DNA of 64,000 nt from Clostridia bacterium (GCA_022791915.1 JAAWAB010000004.1:124001-188000), one strand, 5' to 3'. Positions 8,743-21,300 are shown, counted from the first letter of the stretch. The notes: generated by a model from the sequence alone, not told the origin. Made by a program: numbers and translations.

Positions 8743-8817
8743 TGGCACCACCAAGGGGAATCGAACCCCTGACTTCGGCGTGAGAGGCCAACGTCCTGAC
8801 CGCTAGACTATGGTGGC
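8743..8817 (-). tRNA. tRNA-Glu (anticodon CTC)
   Basis: Read on the minus strand, a complete 75-base cloverleaf: acceptor GCCACCA with TGGTGGT (one G-T pair at position 1-72), D stem GTCT/GGAC, anticodon stem TTGGC/GCCGA around loop CTCTCAC giving anticodon CTC, a 4-base variable loop, and T arm AGGGG-TTCGATT-CCCCT. Discriminator base G and an encoded CCA follow, both fitting glutamate. Its last 19 bases are duplicated downstream in the tandem repeats. Confidence 0.95.
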
Positions 8818-8832
8818 GTAATCAGCTTGATT

Positions 8833-8861
8833 ATTGTAGCACAGCACAAAAAATAATGCAA
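8833..8861 (-). promoter_or_regulatory. Promoter of tRNA-Glu
   Basis: On the minus strand TTGCAT (8861-8856) and TACAAT (8838-8833) with a 17-base spacer, placing the start near 8826, about 9 bases before the mature tRNA. Confidence 0.7.
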
Positions 8862-8887
8862 GCGATTTAGTGTTCTTTTAAGAATAT

Positions 8888-8916
8888 TTGACAAAGATTG
8901 TGCGAAAGGATATAAT
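8888..8916 (+). promoter_or_regulatory. Consensus sigma-A promoter of the small gene at 8923
   Basis: A perfect TTGACA (8888-8893) and TATAAT (8911-8916) with a 17-base spacer. The expected transcription start, seven bases past the -10 box, is 8923, the A of the ATG. Confidence 0.85.
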
Positions 8917-8922
8917 ATAATT

Positions 8923-9081
8923 ATGGAAAGTTCGGAATATAAAAAAGCGATTGCGGCAGAATTGAAAAAATTGAATTGTAGCGAGAGCGAAATCAAGGAG
9001 TGGCTTACAAATGACGTGGTGGAAAACGCGATAAAAAATTCGTTTTCGCCGCAAGATGTTGCGTGGGCAATCGTTCAATAA
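8923..9081 (+). CDS. Small 52-residue protein of unknown function, possibly leaderless
   Basis: An ATG-to-TAA frame of 52 codons beginning MESSEYKKAIAAELKKLN and ending SPQDVAWAIVQ. It is predicted mostly helical, charged, with no membrane segment; no family recognised. Support for being real is positional: a perfect consensus promoter just upstream, an AAAGGA element at 8905-8910 that would act as a ribosome site only if transcription began further upstream, and a terminator at 9131. It is too short for ordinary gene callers. It could also be a non-coding RNA that happens to be open, so confidence is moderate. Confidence 0.55.
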   Translation: MESSEYKKAIAAELKKLNCSESEIKEWLTNDVVENAIKNSFSPQDVAWAIVQ

Positions 9082-9130
9082 AAGTTTGCCGATTAAAATT
9101 TCTACCATAATCCAACTCTGTAATCCAACT

Positions 9131-9153
9131 CCGCCTATTCGGGCGGTTTTTTT
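9131..9153 (+). terminator. Terminator after the small gene
   Basis: Stem CCGCC (9131-9135) with GGCGG (9142-9146), 6-base loop, then seven T residues. It is preceded by a short direct repeat of TAATCCAACTC at about 9107 and 9121. Confidence 0.8.
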
Positions 9154-9167
9154 ATGCCTTTTTCGCG

Positions 9168-9209
9168 TTTGTTCATAAAAAATTAAAAATTATTCATAAT
9201 TTGTTCATA
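9168..9209 (+). repeat. Three helically phased TTCATA boxes upstream of the giant surface gene
   Basis: TTCATA occurs at 9172-9177, 9193-9198 and 9204-9209, spaced 21 and 11 bases; the first and third are part of an exact 10-base repeat TTTGTTCATA. The last box ends 17 bases before the -35 element at 9227. The spacing close to whole helix turns suggests a protein-binding array or an UP-like AT-rich element. Confidence 0.45.
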
Positions 9210-9226
9210 TTTTTGGGTGTAAAGTA

Positions 9227-9255
9227 TTGACAAAGTGTGTCGGAAACGGTATAAT
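9227..9255 (+). promoter_or_regulatory. Consensus sigma-A promoter of the giant surface protein gene
   Basis: TTGACA (9227-9232) and TATAAT (9250-9255), both perfect, 17-base spacer; start expected near 9262, giving a leader of about 108 bases. Confidence 0.85.
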
Positions 9256-9286
9256 TATCGTATGTATGGAGTGAAAGGGTATATTT

Positions 9287-9358
9287 ATGCCCTATGGCAC
9301 GATATATATAGCGGAAGGATTTCCGCGTGACAAGTATGTAAAAAATATACGGTTTTGA
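9287..9358 (+). CDS. Possible 23-codon leader ORF in the giant gene 5' UTR
   Basis: An ATG at 9287, preceded by GAAAGGG (9274-9280), opens a 23-residue frame starting MPYGTIYIAEG and stopping at 9356-9358, 11 bases before the main ATG and overlapping its ribosome site GAGAGG. Inside it lies a perfect 6-bp hairpin (9311-9316 with 9321-9326, loop GGAT). It could couple or attenuate translation of the giant protein, or be chance. Confidence 0.25.
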   Translation: MPYGTIYIAEGFPRDKYVKNIRF

Positions 9359-9369
9359 GAGGAAACGGT

Positions 9370-12300
9370 ATGGTAGCAAAAGCGAAAAAACGGTGGTTGC
9401 CTTTTTGCGTGACAATGTTGTTGTCCGCAATTTTGGCTGTGTCGGGTTTGAGTATACTGGGCGCGAATGCGGCGGTATCTTCGGGCGACGGCATGAAAGA
9501 AGAGGCAAGCGAAAGTTCGACTAATGTGGGCGATAGGGCGTACTACGAATACAACGGCGCCGTGCAGACGGCATTGTTGCAACCGGGCACCTGGCAGTTG
9601 GAAGTGTGGGGCGCGCAAGGCGGCGGCGGTTATGCCGACGGCACGTTCGCAGGCGGAAACGGCACGGCATACGGTCAGGGCGGCTATATGAAAGGAACCG
9701 TTACCGTAAAGGCGCCCACTACGATTTATATCGTTATCGGCGGTATGGGCGCCAACGGCAAATTGGGGCAATACGGCGGCGAAAATGCGCGTGCGGCAGG
9801 CGGCTACAACGGCGGCGGTCCTTCGGGCTTGGAAATGAACAACGACGCGAACGACGAGGGCGGCGGCGGCGGCGGCGCTACGCATATTGCGCTCGATTCG
9901 GGTCTTTTGTCTACATTTGCGAATAAGAAAAACAGAGTTCTGATTGTAGCCGGCGGCGGCGGCGGCGTAGGATATAACCGCGCCACCTCGGCGGGCGCCG
10001 ACGGTGACGGCGGCGGTACGGCAGGTAGTCCGGGTGCGGATGCTACGGCAGGCAAAGGCGGCACTGCGTCGGCAGGCGGCGCGCGTGGCGCAGGTGCGGG
10101 ACCGAGCGCAGGGCACACGGGCGACGGAACGTTCGGAAAAGGCGGCACGGGCGGTAATAACAGCACGGGCGGCGGCGGCGGCGGCGGCGGCTGGTACGGC
10201 GGCGGCGGCGGAAACGGCGACGGCGGAAGCGGCGGCGGCGGAAGCGGCTATTGCAATCCCAGCACGGACGTGGGGAAAGTTACGCAAACCGCGGCAACAA
10301 CGGGTGGACGTACGGGAAACGGCAGAGCGATTATTACCTGTACCGCGTTGGCGCATCCTACGCCTTCTCCCGCAAACAATCAGGCATTTTTCGATTATAA
10401 AGGCACCGTGCAGTCCATGGTTTTGGAACCCGGCGTATGGCAACTGGAAGTATGGGGCGGACAAGGCGGCGGCGGCTATTGCGACGGCGTGCTTGCGGGC
10501 GGCTCGGGCAGTGACTACGGCAAGGGCGGCTATACTTCGGCGTATTATACCGTTACGCAACCTACCACGGTTTATATTGCCGTGGGTGGCGTGGGCGAAA
10601 ACGGTAAATTAGGCACGCACAATGTTGCCGCAGGCGGCTGGAACGGCGGCGGCAATTCGGGACAAGAAACAAACTCCGACATGAACGACGAGGGCGGCGG
10701 CGGCGGCGGCGCCACGCATATCGCGCTCGATACGGGACTATTATCTACGTTTGCAAATAAGCAGAACAGAGTGCTTGTGGTAGCGGGCGGCGGCGGCGGC
10801 ACCCATTACTACCGTGCACCGCAAAGCGGTACGGGCGGCGGCGGAAACGGCGGCGGCGGAAACGGCGGCGCGGGCGGTAGCGCGGGCGGCGGCACGCAAA
10901 CGGCGGGCGGCAAACCGGGCGGAACGAATATTCCCAGCGGAACCGAAGCCGGAATCGCATATAAAAATGCCACGGCAGGTTCGTTCGGTCAGGGCGGCTC
11001 GGGCGGTTCGCACTGCACGGGCGGCAGCGGCGGCGGCGGCGGTTGGTACGGCGGCGCAGGTTCGGCTTGCGCATGCAGCGGCGGCGGTAGCAATAACTAC
11101 GGCGGCGGCGGCAGTGCGCACGTGAATACCAGCCTTTGCACCAATGCCAAGGGGTATAACGGTATACACACGGGTTCGGGATATGCGCGTATTACGTGCT
11201 TAAACAGATTCCCGCAACAGCGCGTGGGCGGCACGACAAGCGGCGCGGTTGTAACGGGCGGAAATACCGCAAATTCTCCCCTTATTTCTATCAGTCGTGA
11301 AACTACGCTTGCCAGTCTTCCGTTAAAGGGTACGAGCAAAACGACGTCGCTTCTCGGCGTTGAACCGGACGGACAGACGATTCAGATTAAAACGGCGGGT
11401 GTTTACCTTTCGGCAAGCACTTCTTCGCCCGCAACTGCGTGGTTGCAATACACGGCAAACGTGGGCGCTACGGCAATCACCGGCATAAAGGCAAAACAAT
11501 ACTGGTCGGGGAATAAAACGTTCTATGTGCACGTGAAAGACGTGAACGGAACCACCGACATGGGCGGATACGCCTGGTTCAGCTTTAACGCAACTTGCGT
11601 GCAAGGTGAAATTGTTGCCGTGCCGTCGCGCGTAGCTACGGGAAAGAACGGCAGCGGCGTAACGGAAAGCGGCACCAATTATTCGCTTACGACCGACAAA
11701 TACAATCTCGGAACGGGCAACACCACGATTGCCACAGAGGCGCAATCGTTGAGTGAGGGCGAGGGAGCGAAGATTTTCAATCCCGTAGGCGCGAATCGCA
11801 TGACGATTTGGCTCAAAGACCCGATTACGAGCAAAAAGACGGTTAAGTTGCACGTAGACGACATGTTCGATAAAACGCTCCGAGCGGGCGGCGCGGCAGA
11901 AGCAAACGAGAATCTCGAAACGCTTGTGTTTGCCAATGCGAACGCTTCGTCGGTTGTGTACGGTACAAAACGCTACAATAAAGATTCCTCTGTTACGGCG
12001 GTGGCGGAAAACGTGCCCAACGGCAATTCGTCGTATTACTCAACGGCGTCGCTCACAAATGCGCGTAACGTGGGTACGGCGGGATTTAAGGGCGCCAAAA
12101 CAGTGGAACTGACCGCCATAGCGGGCAGACCGGCAGGTGCGTACTATTATGTGGTTACGCTCACCGTGAGTAAAGTGTGCTCGCTTACGGGCACGCAGGT
12201 TATGAGTATTCCGCTCGACGTTATATACCGTGTAGACAACACGCGTCCTGCGCTGTATATGGCTACGGCGGGCGTAGGGCCTGCGGTAACGGTGAACAGC

Positions 12301-15300
12301 GGCAGTTCGGCAACGATTGCGCTGGATAATATTGCGCGCGATTCGGACGGCGACGCTCTGCGTATTACCGACGTAGTGGTACCCACTACCGAATATGCGG
12401 CAGTAGACCAATACGGTAAAGTATTGAGCACGGCAAACAATTATAACAAAGTGCTCAATTCGAGCGGCGCTTATACGGCGTTGCCCGAATCGAGTTTCGG
12501 TGCAGGCACCGACGTTGTTACCCAAACGGCGCAGATTCCCGTATCGTCGAATTACAATGCGCAAACGGGTTGGAGTTCGGACTTTGTGTATAATGCCGCG
12601 GCGTCGGGCTATGACCCCACGTTCTCGGCAAGCGTAAACGGCGGCGCATCGGCGGGCGCGTATATCGGCGTATACGTAAACTCGGCGCGCAATCAGCTCA
12701 CCGTGGTGGGCAACATAGCCACGCGCTATCTGTATAAAGATAAAAATGCCGCCACCGACACGGGCACGCGGCAAGGGCATTTCTATATTCTTGTAAAAGT
12801 GCAAGATGCAGGCAATACCGAGGACGAAGGCATTTGGTTCCCCGTGGCGATTACCGTAAATTCGGTTGCGCCCGTTTCGGCGAACCCTACGTATTCGGCG
12901 CATTCTCTGGTTGCCGATTCGAGCAAGGGCGAAGTGTATTTCACTCCCATGGGCGTGCAGGTTTCGGGAAAATATGCGGGCTTGGGCACGTTGAGCACAG
13001 CCGACGTTACCAAAACCGATTATTTGCCGCTTGCGTCCGACAGAGATACGTATGCGGAAAAACTCGATAACAACAACAATCTGCGTTTGTTTGGCGGAAA
13101 ACCTATTCCGTCATCGTCGGGATTGATAACTTCGTTCGGACAGAGCGAAATGATTTTCCTTTCGCCCGACAGCGCAACGGCGAATATTTCGTTGGGCGGA
13201 ACAACGTATACTTTTAAGAACGAATATCTTACCGCAGCGGGCGGAAGCGACTATTTCCAAGGGTGGAAAGAATTTTTCACGGTGGAAAAGGTTTCCATGT
13301 ATGCAAGTTCGAGCGTACTGTTGGGGCTTACCGATAAGCAGATTTCCGACCTTTTGGCAAGCGGAACGATTCGGGCTGCGGGCGCAGACAATCAGTTTGT
13401 GGAGTTCGACGGGCTGAAAGTGACGCTGAACAAGAGCACGCTGGATAAGTATCTCAATTTCTTTGTGAACGTAACCGACACGAGCGGTAAAACGAGCACA
13501 ATTCGTGTGTCGATACGCGTGGAAGCGGACGGCTTAACCAATGCCGATTTGCGTACGATAAACAATAAAAATCTCAATCTTCGCCCCAATAACGACGACC
13601 ACAAAGACGGTACCGTTCAGCAAGGCAAGACGGGCGAGAACACGACGGAAAAATACTGGTACGGCTTTACGATTAAGAGAAACGAAATTCTCCGCGTCAG
13701 CCCGTACGACCTTGTGTTCAGCCGCGATACCTTTAACGTGAACAACGGCGGCATGGCGCTGAACGGAGACGGAACGTATTCGTATAAAGAAGGCGCATAC
13801 AACACCGTGCCCACCGTATCGGGTGATAAAGGGTACGATCAAGCGTACGCAAACGAACACAAAAAAGCGCTTGCGGGCGTGAATAAAGATATCTGCGTGT
13901 TCGCTTCCGATACGGCAAGCGGCGATATGACCGCGCGCAACGATTTCCGTCTGCGCAAGTTGAGCATTGCCAACACTTCGCCCGACACGGGATTTGCCGA
14001 TACGTATACCACTGTTTCTTACGGCGGAGAAGACGCAAACGCCTATATGGAGCATTTCTTTATTCGGGGCGACCTTAAAACGCCTGCCGACGGCTATGCG
14101 TCGTTCAATTACAGAATAACCAGCAATCAGCCGGGCGACGCGGGTGTGGAAGTGCAGATTCGCATTTACGTGGAAAACTCGTTGCCCAACGTGTTGCCGT
14201 CTTTAACGAATAAAGTGTTCTATTTGTCGGCAACGCCTACTTTGGGCAACAGCTCGGCAGAAGAATTCGTGAACGGTGCGTATGTAATCAACAACAACAC
14301 GTACACCGTGCGCGAGTTCCTTATTAGCGAATTATTCGAAGATGCCGACAAAGAATCGATGCAGTTCTATGATTCGAACGCCTACGTTTATACCAAAAAC
14401 GACGACGGCGAATTTGTGCGCATAGATAACAATCGGTTTGTGAATGCTTACACAGGCTACGGCACCAATCAGCGGTTCGGCAAAGGCAGATGTTTGATTA
14501 TCGAAGGGCTTTCGTCTACGCAGGGCGTGAAAAACGGCGTATATGTGGGCGTGCGTGTTACCGACGAAACGGGTATGGCACCCAAAATGAGTTATTTCCA
14601 GGTGGAAGTGCTCGATTCGGCGCCCGAGTATGCCGAGATGGCGGGAACCAATTCCATGACCGCCGAACTTGTGGACGGCGATACCACCTATGTGTGGGCA
14701 ACCGAAAACGCCAAAACAAGCAACGTATTTGCGCGTGCTTTTGAAACAGAGCGTAACGATGCGGTATATGACCCCAAGGAAGGGGATTACACGACTACAC
14801 CCGACGGAATCAAGTCGGTTGTTAAACCGCTGTATATCGTTTCCAACGATAGAGTTATGGGCTACTATGCCCAAGCGTTGCAGAATTTAGGGCGCGGATT
14901 AACTTTGAAATATGCGCCGTCGCAGGTGCGTTCGCTTGCCGTAGACCCCGACAAAGGGCAAGGACTCATTCTCTCTACCGAAAACTTCGAGCAACACGGC
15001 GCAGCGGGTGTGCAGGATTTCAATATCGGAACAATGGCTGCAAGTTCTGCGGTATCGATTAACGATTTCTACCAGAAAAGCAATACCGATATGATTAACT
15101 GGTACAAATACAACAACGTTGTGCAACTCATCTTCTTCGATGACGAAGGAAATCATATCAATACCAACTCAACCGTTACGAATGATCCTGCGCAGGCAGC
15201 CGAAGCGGCGAAAAAAACCAATCTATCCACCAACTGGATTGTGGCAATCAACTTTATCGATACCATTCCCGACCCCGAGAATAATCTGGTGAAAGTGTCG

Positions 15301-18300
15301 CTTCGCTTGCGCGACAGCAACGGCAACGTGAAGATTGTTACCACTTCGGAAGGCGCTACCGCACCCGACGGAGAAATCACGTATAAACAGGGCGGCTATA
15401 CGGTAAGCGACGAAAGGGGCTATAAAGGCAACCGTGCCGACGCCGCGAGCAGCGTGCAGGTAGGACACGGCGAAACGCATGAGGGCGGCTACACTGTGCA
15501 GTCGGCGAAGTCGTTCAAATTTGCGGTGCGCATGGGCACGGCGGGATTGTATAACACGTTTACCAAGTGGACGAACAACAACCCGTGGAATGGTCTTGAT
15601 ATGACCAATGCCTGGGTGGAAGAAGACGAAAGCGGTAACCCCGTGTATTATCCGTTTACCGATACGTCGGTTACGCAAGATAAGATTTTCAAATACGAAG
15701 GGCTTACCGTAAGCAGCGGCAACGGTGTTGCCACCGTGGTGCCCATCAGCTATTTTGCCTGGGATTCCAACAATGATTCGAGCACCGTTCGCAGCAACCA
15801 GGGAAGCGCCGTAGGCTTTAATGCCGATACGTTTTTAAGTGATGCGGGCGACGGAAACATAGCTGCGGTGCAGTCTGCCATCGAACTCACCGACGGTTAT
15901 AATACCTGGAAGGGCGACACGCTTTTATCCAACCCGTATCTTAATATCAATCTTGTAGCTGAAAACAATCTGGCTGCCGCAAACAAATTCGGTAATCCCA
16001 GCGATAAAGGGGTGAAGAATAACTATCTGTACGGACAACAGAGAGTGGATAAAGGCGGCAAAAGTATCGCCGTTGATAACGGTTCGAACTCTTTCTTCAT
16101 TGAAGACCGTTACGGATTATCGTTCAGCAAAAAATATATCCGCAGTGTGGGCAATCTGTCGCTTAAATTGAAGTTGTCGCGTTGGAGTAAATCCAACAAC
16201 GTGTGGGGCAAATCCAAGAGCGTCAATATTGAAGTAACCGTTCCCATTTTTGTGGAAAATACCGAAATCGGCATTAAGCCGGACATCGAGAACGGTACCG
16301 ACCGTGTATATAACGGTATTACCACTTCTTCGGATATCGGCAGTTATACCGTTCAGCTCACCAATGCCAATTCCGAAAAACAGGGTACTTCGGTTGTGGA
16401 TAAGAATCTCAAAGTAATCGAGAGCAACATGAGCGACCAGGTATACGACAGCAGCAAGCCGGACGTAAAACCCGTAATCGGTTCTACGCGTTACAGCGAA
16501 GATATGTATTTCCTGTCGGGTTCGTTGAACGGTAATTTCAGCCAAAGCGAGTTGGCGCGTATCAAGGAGCTTTTGGAGAACAGAACGCACACGTTGATTC
16601 CTTCGTATGCGCGTGTGGGCGAGTATTTCGGACTTTCGGATTCCGACGTTGTTCAGCCGAACGCGGTTGTACAAACTGCGGCAGACGGTACAACGCTCGA
16701 ACTGGTAAAAAAGAGCAGCAATACCAAACGCGAATACTATTTCGGTGTGGAATTCGGCAGCAATTCGGACACCAAGTCGCTGACCATTATTCCCAAACGG
16801 ATTACCACGTTCGACTGGCAGACAATCAGAAATAAATATACGTTTAGTGACTACAATGCCGATTTTGCCGCTTTCGAAAATGAAATCGAAGGCGAAGCGG
16901 CAAAGCGCGAACTCTCTGTTCTGAATTGGACGCAGGATAAAGACGGCAAGCCCGTACCTACGTTCTGCTATCCGTTGCGGTTGATTGTGTACGATCGTCT
17001 TACGCTGGGTAGCCGCAGTACGTCGTTCGACGACGCGAGTTTAGACGTGATTACGCTTAACGTACAGGTAATCAATTCCGCTCCTACGGTAGTTACGCGC
17101 AACGGTTACGACGAAGATTTCGAGGACGGAAAAACCAAGGGTCGCAGTATTACGCTCTCGGTAGGCGACGAAACGTCGGCAATCCCGCTTTCGTACATTT
17201 TCAACGATACCGACATGGTGAAAAACGGCACCGTTTTCCTGCGTAAAGACGAGATTGAAAACTACGGTGACGCAGGGAAGCCGGGTAGCGATATTACCGA
17301 TGAATACGAAAAGCAAATCGTTCGGGAAACGGGCGACTATCCTATGGAATTCGGCGCCGCGAAAAATCTCGTATCTTATGAATTCCTTACCGTGGAGGCG
17401 AACGGGCAGACCAACGAATATACCACAGCGAATCCGAACGGCGGCGTAAGCTGTACGATTCAGGACGGCAGAAGTATTGTAATTGCGGCAAAGAACCGTG
17501 TGTTCGGTGTGCCGATGGACAAATATGCCGCCATGATTAAGTTCACGTTTACCGACCGTTACGGTGCAAGTGTTTCGGCAATTATTGCGGTGTATATCGG
17601 CAACGCCACGCCGTGGTTGACCGACGCAGCACGCAATACCACCGATATCACCTTGCACACGGGCGATTACTTTACGCTTATGGCTACGTCGTGGGCAAAC
17701 TTCTCCAAAGGTATGAATAAGTCTACTACGCTCGGCTACGGCGGAAATACGGGCGTTTACCAGAGAGATGACGTTGTAAATTCCAAAGCGGCACAAAATA
17801 CCACGAGTGACGAGTTCCGCAAATCGTATTCCAACATTCAGCCTTGGTCGTATGAAAACGGTCCGATGCAAGGTTCAAACTTTGTAGGTTGGAATTTGGC
17901 GGAAGGATACAATATGGATACAACGCCGCTCGGAGGCACAAGCGGCAGCGAAGATACGTTCGACGATAAAAAGTGGGGCAATCCCGATATGGCGTCTAAA
18001 AACAATCGCGGTTATATGGCGATTGCCAACGACGACGCGCCTTGGACTCTGCGTATTGCAAACGTTTCGATGAGCGCCAACGGCAGAGATATGATTTCGT
18101 ATTCCACGCATAACGACGTACCGTATGAAGGCGTTGAGAGCGGATTCTTCGAGCAAGGCAACTTTGCGCCTACGGCAGTGATGTTCGAGGCGATGGGCGC
18201 CTGCGAAAACGTGGAAGTAAAGATTACCGTTTACGACGGACAGAACAAAACGGATGATAACTCGCAATTTGTTACCTACACGTTCAATATCACCGTTGTG

Positions 18301-21300
18301 AGCACGCGTCCCGAATCGATTACAAATCAACGCAACAGCGAGAAACTCGGAAGTTCGCTTAAAGATACGATTTGGGAAACGCAGAATCGTCTTACGCATG
18401 CCAGCCAGCAATCGCAGGACGTAAAAATAGGCGAATATAATCTGCACATGTATGCGGGCGAAGAAGTAACTTTGCAAACGAGCGATTTTGCTACCGATAA
18501 AGACAGAAACGACGACGCCAACTTGTGGCTTTCGCCCTGGAACGGAAACAGTCTGTTTGCTATCAACAAGACCGACGATAAGAATGACTACATTTTCACC
18601 AATCAGACTTCGCATATTTCGCTTACTACCAAAGGCAACAAGCCCACGGCGTTCACGATTAAGGCGGATAACTTCCATAATGTGGATAATGCGGAAAAGC
18701 AGTACGATACCGTATACTTCTATATTACCGACCCGTCGGTAAACCCGCAGACGCAAGAGGAACGGGATAACTGGTGTATTAAGGTAACGCTTCACGTATA
18801 CGTGTATCCCAACACCATGGCGGCAAAGAGCGCCAATGCGGCTACGATAGACGTGAAGAGCGTAGAAGAGTACCGTAATCCCGACGACGGCGAAGCGTAC
18901 GAAATTCCGCTTGTTACGTCCGATAATTCCGGCTTGATTAAAGACGCCGATGCGGACGCCGCACTTACGCGTTACAACGTGACGCTCTATTCGTTCGCGC
19001 GCTATACCGACGACGAAAAGACGACCGTAGACTGCTTAAACTATGCGGAATTCGATAAACTTTCGGATGCCGACAAAGAAAAGCAGATTGTGGCAACGCT
19101 TTCGTTCCCCGTAGATAACGACGGCAAGATTTCCATGACGGGTACTACGGTTCGGAATGAAAACGATGCGGCGGAAATTCTCTCTACCTATATCGAATCG
19201 ATTACGTTCTCGCAGAACGGTACGTCGGTGTTCGTTGTGCCTGCGCGTGCAACCAACAACTTCCGTTTCCTGCCCAGCGACGACGGCAAGGGAGCACCCG
19301 GCTTCTATATGTACGCCGTGGTGGAAAAAGCGGTCAATCGCGGTACGCAACCGCCTACCGGTCCCGCATTCTCGCCTACGAACATGCCCAATTATGCGCA
19401 AAACGCGTATATGGCTGTTAAAGTGAAAAACTCCGCGCCGTTTGCAATAGGCAACACCGAACACAACGTGGGTATTCAGGGCACCAAACTCCCGTATCTC
19501 ACGGCGAACGGCGGTAGCGGAAAACACGTCTACTACTATCTGTACAACAATCTCACGGAAAACGACGAGGCGCTCTTCCGCGACCCCGATGCCGACACGC
19601 TTTCGCTTTCGAGCGCCAAGCTGACGAAAGTGTATGTGATGCAGTCGGGAGCGGAGGTACCGCTTACCAGTGCAGACGTGCTTGCCAAAGCCGACGCGGC
19701 TATCAAAGTTTCTACAATCGACCGCGAATATACGTTCAATCCGGGCGAAGGCAAAGACCCGCTCAAAGAAACGTATAAAGCGCTTGACTTCGAGATTCTG
19801 CGCAAGATTTCCATTACGGGGTACGAAACGGAAACGATTTACGTGAAATACGAAATCGTTGCCACCGACGGAATCAGCGTGTCGGATACCACTACCGTGA
19901 CGATTGGCGTATACAACACGGCGCCCGAACTTGTGGAAACAAACGAAATTCGTCCCGAATTTGCGGCGGCGGATAAGCAGAACGCGTATGTCAAAAACAT
20001 CGGCGGCGATGCCGAACTCACGCTTACGTTGAGCAAAGACAAGAGCGACAAATACGTCACGCAGAACAACGGACTTGTTCGTATCGGATTGAGTGACCTT
20101 GTGAAAGACGCCGACTTTGCGGCGGGAGCCGAGTCGTTTGTATTCGCGGCGGTGGAAAATCTGAAAATTCCCGACTTCTCGGGTATTTCGGGTAACAGCC
20201 AGCGATACCTGGGGTTAACTTCGGGCAAGACAAACGTGGACTACTTCGATTCCGAAGTGACGGCAAAAGCGTCGTCGTGCGACTTCTTGATTCACATTGT
20301 GTCGGGCGACAACTTGCTCATCGAGTTTATTCCCAACAGCTACCGCCGAGGCGTACGTTCGCAGGTTGCGCTCAAAGTGCGCGATTCGTCGGGTGCGGAA
20401 ACGGGTATTCTCACCATCACGTTGGTAATCGGCAACTCCAAGCCGATTGACCTGACGCGTGAGCCTGCCGTAGAAGGCGGCGAAACCGTAGATTCCAACA
20501 TTACGCTCACGGGCGGTGTGAAAAAGGACACCCCTACGAACACGGGACTCACCGACGAAGAGATTGCCGAAATCTTTACGCCGAAGAGTTACTCCATTCT
20601 CGACTACGTGCTCGACCACAACCCCGACGACATGGAAGAATATGCCGCCGAACCGGACGAAGCCAAAACGTATCTGCGTATTACCGAATATTCGTTCGGC
20701 AGAATCGATTGGGATTACGACGGTGACGATGAAGCAATGAAAGACGCGTTCTCCGATTATCTCGGCAGTATAGACGTAGGGGGACCGCAGGAGCCGTCGT
20801 CGTTGTTCGACTTCGTGATTCAATCGGGACAGCAATCGTTCAGCATTACGCCGTTGCCCAAACTTTACGGCGAGCAGACGATTACGCTTACCATAACCGA
20901 CGGCGGAAACAGCATGGCGGAAGGCAGCGAATCGATTACCGTTGAACTTACCGTAACGATTACGCAGAACCCCAAGCAGAAAGTTGCCAAGCAGGTGAAC
21001 ATTTACTGGAAACGTACTATGCCGATTACGGCTGCCGACCTCTACGGCGAGTCTGCCAGCACGGGCTACACCGTTGTGGGCTTGCGGCTCAACGACCCTG
21101 CCGACGAGAAATACGCCAAAATCAACTCGGCAACTTGTTCGATTACGGGCGCCGTTAAAACGGAAGAAGGCAAGTTGATTGACGCATGGGCGGATATTGT
21201 GGTAGGTGCGCAGGCACGGCAATACAGCATACCGTTCAAACTCTGCATTAAAGATAATTTAAGACCGCAGTTGTGGGCGAATCCCACGGGCGGAAAATAC

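Larger units (their letters stand above)
8471..8748. repeat. Two tandem 139-bp repeats derived from the tRNA-Glu 3' end and its terminator
   Basis: Copy 1 is 8471-8609 and copy 2 is 8610-8748; by eye they differ at two positions (A/G near 8511 and 8523). A third copy would begin at 8749, but there the sequence is the real tRNA-Glu gene. Each unit opens with CACCAAGGGGAAT, which is the complement of the acceptor/T-arm end of the tRNA, continues with about 90 bases rich in short GC palindromes, and ends with the 14-bp terminator hairpin and, at the 8604 and 8743 junctions, the complete 19-base tRNA 3' end including CCA. The ORFs across it are artefacts. It fills most of the gene-poor stretch 8399-8922. 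Confidence 0.9.

Noticed and set aside
8509-8791. Overlapping short ORFs on both strands across the 139-bp repeats.
   Set aside because: They are duplicated with the repeat, run over tRNA and terminator sequence, and have no ribosome sites.
7420-8820. A complete integrative element at tRNA-Glu.
   Set aside because: No integrase or recombinase, and the att-like CACCAAGGGGAAT sequence is not found on the pgk side of the DUF cassette.
9850-11110. GGC-rich repeats as a possible CRISPR-like or minisatellite array.
   Set aside because: No spacer/repeat order; it is the codon pattern of polyglycine in two homologous protein domains.
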